Position numbers and translations under genes: made by a program
Notes under the pieces: generated by a model
Seen by the model: the letters and a program-made list of their open reading frames with translations, nothing else
The model's database searches: none
What the model was told of the DNA's origin: nothing
NCBI GenBank assembly: GCA_013285405.1
Contig: CP053446.1
Location: 2,341,001 to 2,405,000 of the forward strand
DNA length: 64,000 nt
Origin: Ignavibacteriota bacterium
GTDB taxonomy: Bacteria > Bacteroidota > Ignavibacteria > Ignavibacteriales > Ignavibacteriaceae
Direction of reading: 5' to 3'
In this document: one piece after another, positions 43,194 through 52,403 of the stretch
Layout of the letters: each line of letters opens with the position of its first letter
Position numbering within the stretch: the first letter of the stretch is position 1

Positions 43194-44357
43194 ATGAAAT
43201 TAATTAGTTTAATTGTATTTTTGACTTTTATAATATTTCAGGTCCCCATTCTATCAAAACCCAGCTACGATTCACTCGTTAAAGCAGGCATAAATCAAAT
43301 CTACAGTATAAAATTTACTGAAGCAGAAAAAACATTTCTCTTTTTACAAAAAGAATATCCGAAACATCCGGCGGGAAAATTCTTTTTTGCCATTATTGAC
43401 TGGTGGAAAATAATTCTTTCAGAAGAAAATGAAGAGCAGGATGAAAGATTCTACGAAAAGATCGAGGAGACGGTTGATTTCTGCGATGATATTCTTGACA
43501 AAGATCCCAATAATGTTGACGCACTTTTCTTCAAAGGTGGTGCGATTGGTTTCAGGGGAAGGTTACGGGTTATGCGCGAAAGCTGGTTCGCTGCTGCTGA
43601 TGATGGACGTGAAGCTTTACCCTTAGTTGAGCTTGCACACAAGCTCGATCCGGATAATGTTGATGTAAAGCTTGGTTTCGGAATTTACAATTATCTTGCT
43701 GCCGTAATCCCAGATAAATATCCAATAATAAAACCAGTGATGATGTTCTTTCCAACAGGCAACAAGGAACTTGGACTTAAGCAATTAAAAGAAGCAGCAA
43801 ACTATGGAAAGTATTCAAGCTATGAAGCTAAATACATACTCGTTACTTTCTTCTATTATTTTGAAAACGATGCAAACTCGGCGGAGCTTTATACGAAACA
43901 GCTTGTTGAATTATTTCCTGATAATCCTGTATTTGAGAGATGGCGGGGAAGAATAGCAGTAAAAAAAGCTGAATGGGAAACAGTAGATAAAATCTTCAGA
44001 AACGTTCTTAATAAAGCCGATAAAAATCTGGTTGGATACAACACTCCAATGGTAAGAAGAGAAGCGAATTATTATGTTGGTAATATTCTTAAGAACAAAG
44101 GTGAGTTAACTGAAGCTTTTTCTTATTATAAAAAATGTATTGAAGAATCTAAAAAAATTGACGAAGATAAAGCATCCGGTTTCAGAATTAATGCAACTCT
44201 TTATTCAGGAAATATTATGGAAACACGCGGTAAAAATGATGAAGCAAAAAAATATTATAACGCTGTGCTTGATATGAGGGAGTTTCAAAACTCACACACA
44301 CTTGCCGAAACTTATCTCGATAGGATAAAAAATTCAGAGAAGCAGGGAAATAAATAA
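43194..44357 (+). CDS. Exported TPR-repeat protein
   Basis: 387 residues. The signal peptide (about 1-20) is followed by TPR-like helical repeats through the whole length (A-E-K-T-F-L-F-L-Q-K-E-Y-P, D-P-N-N-V-D-A-L-F-F-K-G, G-E-L-T-E-A-F-S-Y-Y-K). It may be a periplasmic scaffold. It begins one base after the glyS stop and is probably cotranscribed. No specific partner can be named. Confidence 0.75.
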   Translation: MKLISLIVFLTFIIFQVPILSKPSYDSLVKAGINQIYSIKFTEAEKTFLFLQKEYPKHPAGKFFFAIIDWWKIILSEENEEQDERFYEKIEETVDFCDDILDKDPNNVDALFFKGGAIGFRGRLRVMRESWFAAADDGREALPLVELAHKLDPDNVDVKLGFGIYNYLAAVIPDKYPIIKPVMMFFPTGNKELGLKQLKEAANYGKYSSYEAKYILVTFFYYFENDANSAELYTKQLVELFPDNPVFERWRGRIAVKKAEWETVDKIFRNVLNKADKNLVGYNTPMVRREANYYVGNILKNKGELTEAFSYYKKCIEESKKIDEDKASGFRINATLYSGNIMETRGKNDEAKKYYNAVLDMREFQNSHTLAETYLDRIKNSEKQGNK

Positions 44358-44384
44358 ACTTTATTAAGTCGGTTTATTGTGGTG

Positions 44385-44461
44385 TCAGATTAGGGACAAG
44401 CCGGAATGACAATCACACGATCAGGAACAGCGAACAGATTCCGGACAAGCTGGAATGACAT
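44385..44461. repeat. Two decayed palindromic repeats in direct orientation
   Basis: CAGATTAGGGACAAGC...GGAATGAC (44385-44410) and CAGATTCCGGACAAGC...GGAATGACAT (44435-44461) are clearly related. Both resemble the GTCATnCC...CTTGTnCGG repeat family seen elsewhere in the window. Confidence 0.6.
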
Positions 44462-44473
44462 CTGGTTGAATAA

Positions 44474-45409
44474 TTAAATCGATGTTGCCAAACCTATCCT
44501 GTGCATTGCACCGATTGAACCCATTGATGAGTATCCGTAGTTAAAAATGTATTCGGATATTTTAACACCAAGTCCGCCGTTGAATCCGGCAATACCTGCA
44601 GAAGATCCAACTTTCAAATCTGAACGAGCTTCATTATCATAACCAAATCTCAAAGTAAAAATCTCACTAAGGTAGAACTCCGCACCAACAGTAAAACCCT
44701 TCAGATGCTGGTAAAGTTGATCACGGTCTTTATTAAGCTGATGGAAATCAAGTGACAAACGAACCGGAAGATTCTCAAGTCTTTTTGAAACACCAATTGT
44801 GATATCAAGCGGAAGATCCTCTTTTGTATCAACGTATGAAGAAAGCTGTGTTCCGAGATTGAGTACAGTTGCTGCAAGATTCATTTTTTGGTTTGGAATT
44901 TCATAATTAACTCCGAAATCAAGACCAATTGCACTTGATGATTTATCCTCAATGCTCGAGTAAATTACTTTTGCATTTGCACCATAATAAAAATTCTCAG
45001 TGAATTCATTTGTGTAGCCAAGGATAAAAGCGAGTTCACCTGCGCCAAACTCACCAGTCTTGTTTCCGAATTCGTCAGCACCATCGAATGTTCCATAGTT
45101 GATATATTTAACGGCAGTTCCGAATCTGCCGATGTTTTCAAATTCTGTTGAGTAAGCTAAGCTGAAAAGATTGATATCCATCAGGTGTTTTACAAAGGAA
45201 AATGAAACAGGATTTTTTTCAAGGAAGCTCATACCAGCAGGATTGTAGAAGAGAACATCAACATCATCGTTATTTGTAGAAAAGCTTCCGCCAAGTGCTG
45301 CTGCTCGGGCGCTCATATCAATATTCATAAATCTGTATGTATCTTGCCCAAAAGCGATTGAGCCTGCTAAAACAAAAATGATAAAAAGCGATGAAAGTAT
45401 GGATCTCAT
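44474..45409 (-). CDS. PorQ/PorV-family outer membrane protein
   Basis: 311 residues. After the signal peptide (to A-F-G-Q) comes Y-R-F-M-N-I-D-M-S-A-R-A-A-A-L-G-G-S, D-D-V-D-V-L-F-Y-N-P-A-G-M and a series of beta strands ending R-I-G-L-A-T-S-I, as in PorQ/PorV, 14-strand barrels of the type IX secretion attachment complex. PorQ anchors PorZ at the surface, so it could work with the propeller protein at 15982-18228. A GGAG ribosome binding site precedes the ATG. PorQ versus PorV cannot be settled by eye. Confidence 0.75.
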   Translation of the reverse strand: MRSILSSLFIIFVLAGSIAFGQDTYRFMNIDMSARAAALGGSFSTNNDDVDVLFYNPAGMSFLEKNPVSFSFVKHLMDINLFSLAYSTEFENIGRFGTAVKYINYGTFDGADEFGNKTGEFGAGELAFILGYTNEFTENFYYGANAKVIYSSIEDKSSSAIGLDFGVNYEIPNQKMNLAATVLNLGTQLSSYVDTKEDLPLDITIGVSKRLENLPVRLSLDFHQLNKDRDQLYQHLKGFTVGAEFYLSEIFTLRFGYDNEARSDLKVGSSAGIAGFNGGLGVKISEYIFNYGYSSMGSIGAMHRIGLATSI

Positions 45410-45550
45410 TTAAACTCCTTGAAAAATGCTGTGTCTATTTAAGGATTATAGCAAATAAAGGCAAGGGGAGAAAGAATGGATAAGTAATAATTTATAATGT
45501 ATCACAAAGAATTATGAAACCCATAATAAATATAGTCATCTCACAATATG

Positions 45551-45581
45551 TTGAAACGAAACTTTTCACAGCTTAGATTTG
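45551..45581 (+). promoter_or_regulatory. Promoter of htpX
   Basis: TTGAAA (45551-45556), a 17-nt spacer, TAGATTTG (45574-45581). It has the same architecture as the promoters at 20037 and 58694. Expected start about 19 nt before the TTG codon. Confidence 0.6.
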
Positions 45582-45606
45582 TTTCCACATTTAAAAAGGA
45601 GAAAAA

Positions 45607-46443
45607 TTGAACGCGGTTAAAACAGTATTCTTAATGACATTAATGATGGCTCTTTTCCTGTTTATCGGCTATTATCTTGGCGGTAACACGGGAATGACCA
45701 TCGCTTTATTATTTTCATTACTTATAAACTTCGGTTCGTTCTGGTTTTCGGATAAAATTGTTCTTGCGATGTACAGAGCAAAAGAAGTCAATCGTGAATC
45801 AGCACCAAAGTTTTATGATATGGTTGAAAGATTAGCACAGCAAGCTAATCTTCCGATGCCTAAAGTTTATTTGATAAATGATCCAACTCCGAATGCGTTT
45901 GCAACAGGAAGAAGTCCGCAGAAAGCAGCAGTCGCAGCTACAACTGGAATTCTACAAGGATTAAGCAACGATGAACTTGAGGGAGTAATGGCTCACGAAC
46001 TTGCGCACGTGAAGAACAGAGATACATTGATCAGTACAATCGCAGCAACACTTGTCGGTTCGATTTCTTACATTGCTCAAATGGCGGGATGGGCAATGAT
46101 GTTTGGCAGAAGTGATGACAGAGAAGGCGGAGGATTTGGTGGATTAGTTCTTTTGATTTTATCCCCGATTATGGCAATGCTTCTACAAATGGCTATTTCA
46201 CGTTCACGTGAATTTTCTGCAGACAGAGGTGGAGCAGAGATCACCGGAAATCCATTAGGACTTGCTTCTGCACTTACAAAAATTTCAAGAGGAAATCAAA
46301 TGAAGCCTGTTAATCATTCGGACCCGGCAACGGCACATATGTTTATTATCAATCCGTTAGCTGGTGGTGGAATTTCAAAATTGTTTTCAACTCATCCTCC
46401 AACTGAAGAGAGAATTAAAAGATTGCAGGCAATGGTTAGGTAA
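45607..46443 (+). CDS. htpX: HtpX-family membrane zinc protease
   Basis: 278 residues of the M48B family, inner-membrane protease for damaged membrane proteins. Four membrane segments and the zinc motif H-E-L-A-H (about 135), with Glu in S-R-E-F-S-A-D (about 200), are visible. The TTG start is supported by a GGAG just upstream and by its promoter. A second M48 protease lies at the right edge of the window. Confidence 0.93.
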   Translation: MNAVKTVFLMTLMMALFLFIGYYLGGNTGMTIALLFSLLINFGSFWFSDKIVLAMYRAKEVNRESAPKFYDMVERLAQQANLPMPKVYLINDPTPNAFATGRSPQKAAVAATTGILQGLSNDELEGVMAHELAHVKNRDTLISTIAATLVGSISYIAQMAGWAMMFGRSDDREGGGFGGLVLLILSPIMAMLLQMAISRSREFSADRGGAEITGNPLGLASALTKISRGNQMKPVNHSDPATAHMFIINPLAGGGISKLFSTHPPTEERIKRLQAMVR

Positions 46444-46461
46444 TGTATAATTAACAATCTT

Positions 46462-46483
46462 GACCTGAACTTGTTTCAGGATC
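46462..46483. repeat. Palindromic repeat, CTTGTTTC type
   Basis: ACCTGAACTTGTTTCAGGAT: arms CCTGAA and TTCAGG with loop CTTGT. Same family as 667-692 and 12373-12399. Confidence 0.7.
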
Positions 46484-46495
46484 AAATTTAGAATT

Positions 46496-46560
46496 AAAAG
46501 CTGTCAGATTCCGGACGACCTGTCTGCCGAACAGGCGGGGCTGGATTGACAGCTTTTGTA
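46496..46560 (+). terminator. Terminator-like stem with a palindrome in its loop
   Basis: AAAAGCTGTCA (46496-46506) pairs with TGACAGCTTTT (46547-46557), followed by GTATTT. The 40-nt loop holds a CCTGTCTGCCGAACAGGCGG palindromic repeat (46529-46548 region), as if an element had landed in a terminator loop after htpX. Confidence 0.6.
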
Positions 46561-46643
46561 TTTCATACAAAAAACAAGTATCGAGTATTCAGCATCAAGA
46601 ACGTCTTGAAACTCTTAGCCATTCTGTGGATATTTGCAGCGTA

Positions 46644-47276
46644 ATGCAAATTAAGTTTGTGAATAAATATTTTCTTCGCATAGTGCGATTTTCCTTCCTG
46701 TTATCAATCCTGATTTCTTCTTTAAATCTAATTGCCCAAAAAAAAACTAATCTGGAAATTTTTTACACATTGACTGATTCGCTTGTAGATAAAATCTGCT
46801 CTGAACTTCCACAGTCAGAAAAAAATCTGCTTCTTAGATTAAATCTTGGTCAAAGCTACTCCCTGTTCTCGAACAATATCAAAGAAAGATTTAAAAGTAA
46901 CGGAAAGGAAATTCTTCAACTTTCATCGGGTGATTTGGACAATCCTGAAATTAATATTGTATTGGAAGGTGCTGGAGTTGAATACGGTGAAATGTTCAGA
47001 GATGGCTGGTTTGGTACACATTACATTCAACGCTACTCCACAATTTTCGGAAATTATTTTAATACTTTCTCAGGAGGCAAAAAAACAGAATTTGAAATTA
47101 CTAAACTCGATACTGTAAAAGTTGAAGATCTGAAATATCTTGAGAACGAATCTTTTCCATTCACAAAAGGAACTATTCCATCAGAACCATTTCTATCCGG
47201 ATTTGCAGAACCATTAATTGCAATCGGGACTGCTGCTGCGGTTATTGTGTTGTTCTTCACTGTGAGAAGTGAATGA
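46644..47276 (+). CDS. Hypothetical exported protein
   Basis: About 210 residues. The signal sequence (R-I-V-R-F-S-F-L-L-S-I-L-I, ending I-A-Q) is followed by a soluble alpha/beta domain with no family I recognise, then a C-terminal hydrophobic helix (P-L-I-A-I-G-T-A-A-A-V-I-V-L-F-F) and R-S-E. I start at the ATG 46644 because a GTG at 46626 would place six extra residues before the signal. Confidence 0.6.
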   Translation: MQIKFVNKYFLRIVRFSFLLSILISSLNLIAQKKTNLEIFYTLTDSLVDKICSELPQSEKNLLLRLNLGQSYSLFSNNIKERFKSNGKEILQLSSGDLDNPEINIVLEGAGVEYGEMFRDGWFGTHYIQRYSTIFGNYFNTFSGGKKTEFEITKLDTVKVEDLKYLENESFPFTKGTIPSEPFLSGFAEPLIAIGTAAAVIVLFFTVRSE

Positions 47277-47346
47277 ATGATTTTACCTTTGAAGCAACTT
47301 CAATTATAGCTAATATTGTCTGTTATTTTTTGAAATCAAAACACTT

Positions 47347-48117
47347 ATGAGAAAATATCCATTATTATTTATAACACTTTTAGCAATTGTTTGGGGATGT
47401 AGTTCGACCCGCGATCTTAGCAATCTGTCAGCAGATGACAGATTAAAATATGCTATGCAGCTTTATCAGGAAGAAGATTTCGAAACCGCAGCTACTGAAC
47501 TCGAAGCTCTGCTTCTTCAATATCCGGGAAGCAGTATTGTTGATGATGCTCAATATTATCTTGGCTTATGCAGATTTTTTCGTGAAGAATATATACTTTC
47601 TGCGTATGAGTTCAGCAAGCTGATAAAAAATATGCCAGCAAGTGAGTTAGTCGCAGATGCTCAGTTTATGCTTGCTGAAAGTTATTATGAACTTTCACCG
47701 GATTATACACTCGATCAAAAATATACTAAGAAAGCAATAGAAGAGTATCAGGCTTTTGTGGATTTCTTCCCGTTGAATGACAAAGTTGCACAGGCTGAAA
47801 CTAAAATTTCTGAAATGAATGATAAACTCGCACGCAAAGAATTTACGATTGCAAGTATTTACGAGAAGATGGATTACTATACTGCTTCACTAAAATATTT
47901 TGATGCAGTCGTTGAAGTTTACCACGATACACAATATGCACCTTTAGCACTTTATCGCAAAATAAAATTACTTATGGACAGAGAGAGAGAAGACGAAGCT
48001 TTGAAAGAGATGAGAAAGTTTGTTCGTATGTATCCTGATGATGAACATTTCAAAGAAGTGAATGATTTAAAAAATTCACTCGAAGCAAAACTTAAAGGAG
48101 GCTTTTCCACTAATTAA
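47347..48117 (+). CDS. bamD: Outer membrane assembly lipoprotein BamD
   Basis: 256 residues. The lipobox W-G-C-S-S is followed by TPR repeats (D-R-L-K-Y-A-M-Q-L-Y-Q-E-E-D-F-E-T-A, Y-P-G-S-S-I-V-D-D-A-Q-Y-Y-L-G, A-I-E-E-Y-Q-A-F-V-D-F-F-P). This is the BamD layout of the BAM complex that inserts beta-barrel proteins into the outer membrane. Its stop and the next ATG share a base (TAATG). Confidence 0.9.
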   Translation: MRKYPLLFITLLAIVWGCSSTRDLSNLSADDRLKYAMQLYQEEDFETAATELEALLLQYPGSSIVDDAQYYLGLCRFFREEYILSAYEFSKLIKNMPASELVADAQFMLAESYYELSPDYTLDQKYTKKAIEEYQAFVDFFPLNDKVAQAETKISEMNDKLARKEFTIASIYEKMDYYTASLKYFDAVVEVYHDTQYAPLALYRKIKLLMDREREDEALKEMRKFVRMYPDDEHFKEVNDLKNSLEAKLKGGFSTN

Positions 48118-48590
48118 TGAACGTCAGGAAAGTTAGTGAATCTCAGATTACGATGACCGAGCTGGTTCTTCCTCATCATACTAATCAGTTAGGAACCCTG
48201 TTCGGCGGACAATTGATGTATTGGATAGATATGTGTGCTTCACTTAGTGCCGAAAAAATTACCGGACGAGTTTGTGTTACTGCTTCAGTTGATAAAGTAG
48301 ATTTTCTTCATCCTGTAAAACTTGGCGATGCTGTTACACTTCTTTCATCAGTTAACAGGGTTTTTAATACTTCGCTGGAAATCGGAGTAAAAGTATTTGC
48401 ACAAAACTTCAAAGAGGGTACGGTTAAACATACTAATTCAGCTTATCTGACTTTTGTAAATGTTGATCAGCAAGGTAAGCCTGTTAAAGCAGTAGAAGCT
48501 GTACCGGAAACAAATGAACAAAAAAGACGATTTAATGAGGCGCTCATCAGGAGAGAAAATAGGCTCAAAAGCAGATCTGTTGAAAAATAG
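48117..48590 (+). CDS. Acyl-CoA thioesterase (hotdog fold, YciA/BFIT type)
   Basis: 157 residues with a hotdog fold. The active-site region H-T-N-Q-L-G-T-L-F-G-G-Q-L-M-Y-W-I-D matches the YciA-type acyl-CoA thioesterases. The cytosolic enzyme hydrolyses acyl-CoA; the substrate length is not known. It overlaps bamD by one base and the following exported protein by a few bases. Confidence 0.87.
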   Translation: MNVRKVSESQITMTELVLPHHTNQLGTLFGGQLMYWIDMCASLSAEKITGRVCVTASVDKVDFLHPVKLGDAVTLLSSVNRVFNTSLEIGVKVFAQNFKEGTVKHTNSAYLTFVNVDQQGKPVKAVEAVPETNEQKRRFNEALIRRENRLKSRSVEK

Positions 48591-50676
48591 TTTCATTTTA
48601 TTTTTTTTATTATTTCAAACTCTATCCTTCAGCCAGGTTCCGATTAATGGATTTTGTTTTCGGAATGATTACACAATTCCCAAAGGTTATAATCAAATTA
48701 TTTCTGCTGATCTGAATTTAAATGGCAGAAGTGAATTAATCCTGTATTCACCTGCACAAAAACATATTGGTGTACTATCAGGTATGCCTGAAGACACGGT
48801 ATTCAATGATTTGGAAACAAAATTTGAAATCTTTCAACTTAAACATCTGAAGAATAAAACAAGCTCAAATAATCTTTTTGCTGTTGTAGAGCGCAAGCAA
48901 AGAAAAATTTCAGTGGTTAATATTTATGTTGACTCCATATCAGGAAAGCTGGCAGAGATTTCGTTCGATTCATATCCTGAAAATATTGTTACAGGTGATA
49001 TTGATTTGAATGGCATTGAAGAGATTCTCGTCTATGGAAGCGGGTTTGATGGGCTCTCACTGCTTTATAGAGCTGAAGATGGAATAGGTGAAAGAAAAAT
49101 TGTAACCGGTACAAGTTTCAGTGAAGCTGTCTTTATTGATTTGAATGATGATGGATATCCGGATGTTGCTGCATTTGATATTCTTGATAATTCTCTTCGG
49201 TTCTTTTTAAATAATACGAAAGGTGTTTTTCGTGCAACGCGTACAATCCCGTACTCCGAAAAAATAAAATCGCTGGAAAGTTATGATCTGAACAACGATG
49301 GTTTTGCAGAAATTATTTACGCAATAAATAATCAGTTAGAAATTTTGTATGGTGATTATCAATCTGCCTTTAACCAGAAGAAAGTTCTGAAACTTGGTGA
49401 TAAACCTGTTTCACTATTAATTGGTGATTTTAACGGTGATAAATATCCTGGCATTATCTATTTAGTTTCAAATGGTATTTTGAATGTAACTATTGGTAAA
49501 AATGGTTTGGAATTTTTTGAACCGATTCATTTGTTAAAGGAAACTTCATTACTGGCTTTCACAAGGTTTAAATCTGAATCTAAAAATCACATTGCCTGTT
49601 TAACTCAGGAAGGAGAGCTTATCCTTTTCAGTTCAGGATATTTTAACGGGCAGGATCAGAATATTTTTTTTGCTATTGAAGCTAATACAGTAAAAAAATT
49701 TGATTTTGAAAATGATGGCATCCCCGATATAGCAGTAGTTGATAAATATGATAACCTTTTAAAGTTAATCCTGAACAATTCTGCTGCAGTACCAACAAAA
49801 TATTATTCAATCCCGTTAGCCGAAGATCACAGTGAAATTCTTATTGATGAATTTTTCAGCTTCAGAAAAATTTTTTATTGCTATTCAAAAGGAGCTCCGC
49901 TGCTTGAAGTGTTCAGATACAATTTCAGAACTGATAAATTAAACAGGAAGCAGCTTTATGCACCGGGAGAATTGCTCGATGTAGCTTTCCAGCGGATTGA
50001 CAGTTCTTTCGTGAATATTTTTGTATTGTATGAGAAAAATGCAAAAATGTATTTGGGAAAATTTGAAAATCGTGATGTAAGTATAACTTTCAAAGAATAT
50101 CCTTTTATTGACAGGAATGTGATTGCCGCCGAACTTTTCATAACAGATGAACCTGTTGTTTACTATTGGAAATCCGAAAATGATAAGCTTGAATTTAATT
50201 CGGCTGTAATCAAATCCGGTCCGCACGAATTTAAAACGCATTTAATAGTACCAAAGACAAGTGAAACTCAGGTTGATCTGTATGGAGCAGATTTTTACGA
50301 CAATGAATATCCATCCGTAGTAAGCGTAGTTCAAAGTGAAAGTGAAGAGTATTTAATTGTAGTCACCGCAGGCAGTGTGGATATATCCAAACAAATAAGA
50401 GAATTTAGTGGAAATAATAAACTTAAATTTGGACGTGCATTTTTTGGTGAAATCTCAATTAAAGGGATTATTAATTTTACAGTAAATAGTTCTAATGATA
50501 ATTATATTTACAAACTGATTTATCGGCAGATTGATAAAGCATTTTCACTAAAACAAATCATTAAAGCTGAAAATGTGTCTGATTACTTTTTCGCAAGACT
50601 CGATAAGAAAAATTATTTTTTAGTTTATTCAAATAATAAAGAAGGCTGCATATCAATAAAATCACTCAAAAAATAA
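48580..50676 (+). CDS. Exported FG-GAP/VCBS-repeat protein
   Basis: About 698 residues. After the signal peptide come at least six FG-GAP-like calcium-loop repeats: D-L-N-L-N-G-R-S-E, D-I-D-L-N-G-I-E-E, D-L-N-D-D-G-Y-P-D, D-L-N-N-D-G-F-A-E, D-F-N-G-D-K-Y-P and D-F-E-N-D-G-I-P-D. It is probably a surface propeller. The frame is open 66 nt further (ATG 48514), but TTG 48580 gives a clean signal peptide (K-N-S-F-I-L-F-F-L-L-F) and only an 11-nt overlap with the thioesterase gene, so I prefer it. No sorting domain is evident. Confidence 0.78.
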   Translation: MKNSFILFFLLFQTLSFSQVPINGFCFRNDYTIPKGYNQIISADLNLNGRSELILYSPAQKHIGVLSGMPEDTVFNDLETKFEIFQLKHLKNKTSSNNLFAVVERKQRKISVVNIYVDSISGKLAEISFDSYPENIVTGDIDLNGIEEILVYGSGFDGLSLLYRAEDGIGERKIVTGTSFSEAVFIDLNDDGYPDVAAFDILDNSLRFFLNNTKGVFRATRTIPYSEKIKSLESYDLNNDGFAEIIYAINNQLEILYGDYQSAFNQKKVLKLGDKPVSLLIGDFNGDKYPGIIYLVSNGILNVTIGKNGLEFFEPIHLLKETSLLAFTRFKSESKNHIACLTQEGELILFSSGYFNGQDQNIFFAIEANTVKKFDFENDGIPDIAVVDKYDNLLKLILNNSAAVPTKYYSIPLAEDHSEILIDEFFSFRKIFYCYSKGAPLLEVFRYNFRTDKLNRKQLYAPGELLDVAFQRIDSSFVNIFVLYEKNAKMYLGKFENRDVSITFKEYPFIDRNVIAAELFITDEPVVYYWKSENDKLEFNSAVIKSGPHEFKTHLIVPKTSETQVDLYGADFYDNEYPSVVSVVQSESEEYLIVVTAGSVDISKQIREFSGNNKLKFGRAFFGEISIKGIINFTVNSSNDNYIYKLIYRQIDKAFSLKQIIKAENVSDYFFARLDKKNYFLVYSNNKEGCISIKSLKK

Positions 50677-50681
50677 TTCTA

Positions 50682-52403
50682 TTGGGAATATTAGTTATTA
50701 TTCTCTTTTCATCAAATTCTTATTCACAAAATTTGGATCGTAATCAGCTTGATTCACTTTATCGTAAATTTCTACAGTTGAGAGCGCCTGAATTATTACC
50801 TCAAACCGAAAAAACTTCTGAGCTAACACTTGAAGATAGAAAATGTGGATTTATTGTAGTAAATGATGTGAAAGCGAATTTTGATTTTTTCACCACTGAA
50901 CAGCAAAATCTATTAAAAACTTTTCTAACCAGACCAACAACTCTGCAAACAAGTGTTGTTTCTCCATCAGGTTTATTCAGAATTCATTATGACTCAAGCG
51001 GAACTAACAGACCAAACTATTCAAGCGGACTGACAGTTGACCAAAATGTTGCAGAAGTAGCAAACGCACTTGATTCAGCCTACAGATATCAAATTGATTT
51101 TCTTGGTTTCCTTCCTCCTCCTGCTGACAACAATGCTGGTGGTGATTCGAAATATGATGTTTATATAATTAATCAAGACAACAGTGTTTATGGTTATACT
51201 GAATGGGAAAATAAAGTCGGTCCCGTAAACTGGATTTCGTTCATGGTTATTGATGATGATTATGCAGGATATTATTCAACTGGACTTAATGGAATGAAAG
51301 TAACAGTTGCTCACGAGTTCCATCATTCAATTCAATTGGGAAATTATTCTGTATTTAATGGGACAAATCCGTACAGATCTTCCGATACTTTTTTTTATGA
51401 ACTTACTTCAACCTCGATGGAAGAATTTGTTTATGATGATGTGAATGATTATTACGCTTATATGGATTCATATTTCCGCAGACCATTTACTGCTCTCCCA
51501 AATCAGAATGGATATAACATTGCCATCTGGAATCTGTATTTAGTTCAAATGTTTGGACAGGAAACTGGATTTGGAATATTGAAAAGACAATGGGAATTAA
51601 TTCCGAACATGGCAGCTATTCTTGCAATCAATCAAAGTCTGAATGAAGCAGAAACATCATTTCCCAGAGAGTTGAACAAATTTGGAGTATGGACTTACTT
51701 TACAAGTTTCAGATGGAATCCTGATCCACAAAAAGCATTCGAAGAGGGAAATAGTTATCCATTGGTCATACCAACTTTTACAATTCAGTTCCCATCTGTT
51801 CCACCGGATATGAAGTCAGCACCGACAGCCAACAACTTTGTTAAATTTAATATCTCATCAAATAGTGACACGTTAGTTGCGATAATAACTAATGCAGACG
51901 CCTCAGCAGCAAATGCAAACCCTACTCAATTATTTGATTTTCAGTACACACTATTTAATGACCCCAACAGCGGACAAAGAGAATTAACATCCGAATACTC
52001 TTCAACTTTTTCAGCTAGCAATCCTGGTTATTGGGCAGTTTCTGAAGTTCTCAATAATCAATTAATAAGAGAAGATAGTCTTATTATTCCTCCTGCAAGT
52101 AATCTCACGTATGCATATCCAAACCCGTTTAACTATAAATCGAATTTATTGAGTTCGCCATCAGTATTCATTCCGGTTGAAGCTTATGTTGGCGAAACTG
52201 TGGATTTAAATATTTATTCAACCGATATGCAATTGATTTACAGCCGGGAAACAATTATTCAAATTCTTCCTGGCGGGCAGGAAGGAATTAGCTGGAACGG
52301 AATGGACGATAATAACAACAAGCTTGCTTCAGGTGTTTACATTTACGTGATTAAAAAAGGGGATGAGGTTGGAAAAGGAAAAGTAGTAATCTTCAATGAG
52401 TAA
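50682..52403 (+). CDS. Exported putative zinc metalloprotease with type IX-like tail
   Basis: 573 residues. A zinc-protease motif H-E-F-H-H is present (V-T-V-A-H-E-F-H-H-S-I-Q, about 205-215), with an M-E-E-F-V-Y-D-D helix behind it, as in MXAN_6640-like putative metalloproteases. The C-terminus has Y-P-N-P-F-N and G-V-Y-I-Y-V-I, a type IX-style tail. The nearest usual start is TTG 50682, giving a short signal without a basic start. An ATC at 50652, 6-7 nt after AAGAAGG, would give I-N-K-I-T-Q-K and a normal signal peptide. It overlaps ccmA by 8 nt. Confidence 0.75.
   Translation: MGILVIILFSSNSYSQNLDRNQLDSLYRKFLQLRAPELLPQTEKTSELTLEDRKCGFIVVNDVKANFDFFTTEQQNLLKTFLTRPTTLQTSVVSPSGLFRIHYDSSGTNRPNYSSGLTVDQNVAEVANALDSAYRYQIDFLGFLPPPADNNAGGDSKYDVYIINQDNSVYGYTEWENKVGPVNWISFMVIDDDYAGYYSTGLNGMKVTVAHEFHHSIQLGNYSVFNGTNPYRSSDTFFYELTSTSMEEFVYDDVNDYYAYMDSYFRRPFTALPNQNGYNIAIWNLYLVQMFGQETGFGILKRQWELIPNMAAILAINQSLNEAETSFPRELNKFGVWTYFTSFRWNPDPQKAFEEGNSYPLVIPTFTIQFPSVPPDMKSAPTANNFVKFNISSNSDTLVAIITNADASAANANPTQLFDFQYTLFNDPNSGQRELTSEYSSTFSASNPGYWAVSEVLNNQLIREDSLIIPPASNLTYAYPNPFNYKSNLLSSPSVFIPVEAYVGETVDLNIYSTDMQLIYSRETIIQILPGGQEGISWNGMDDNNNKLASGVYIYVIKKGDEVGKGKVVIFNE

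Noticed and set aside
45607-46443. HtpX and the right-edge M48 protease as a recent duplication
   Set aside because: They differ in membrane layout and in the active-site surroundings (H-E-L-A-H versus H-E-V-S-H); both types occur normally.
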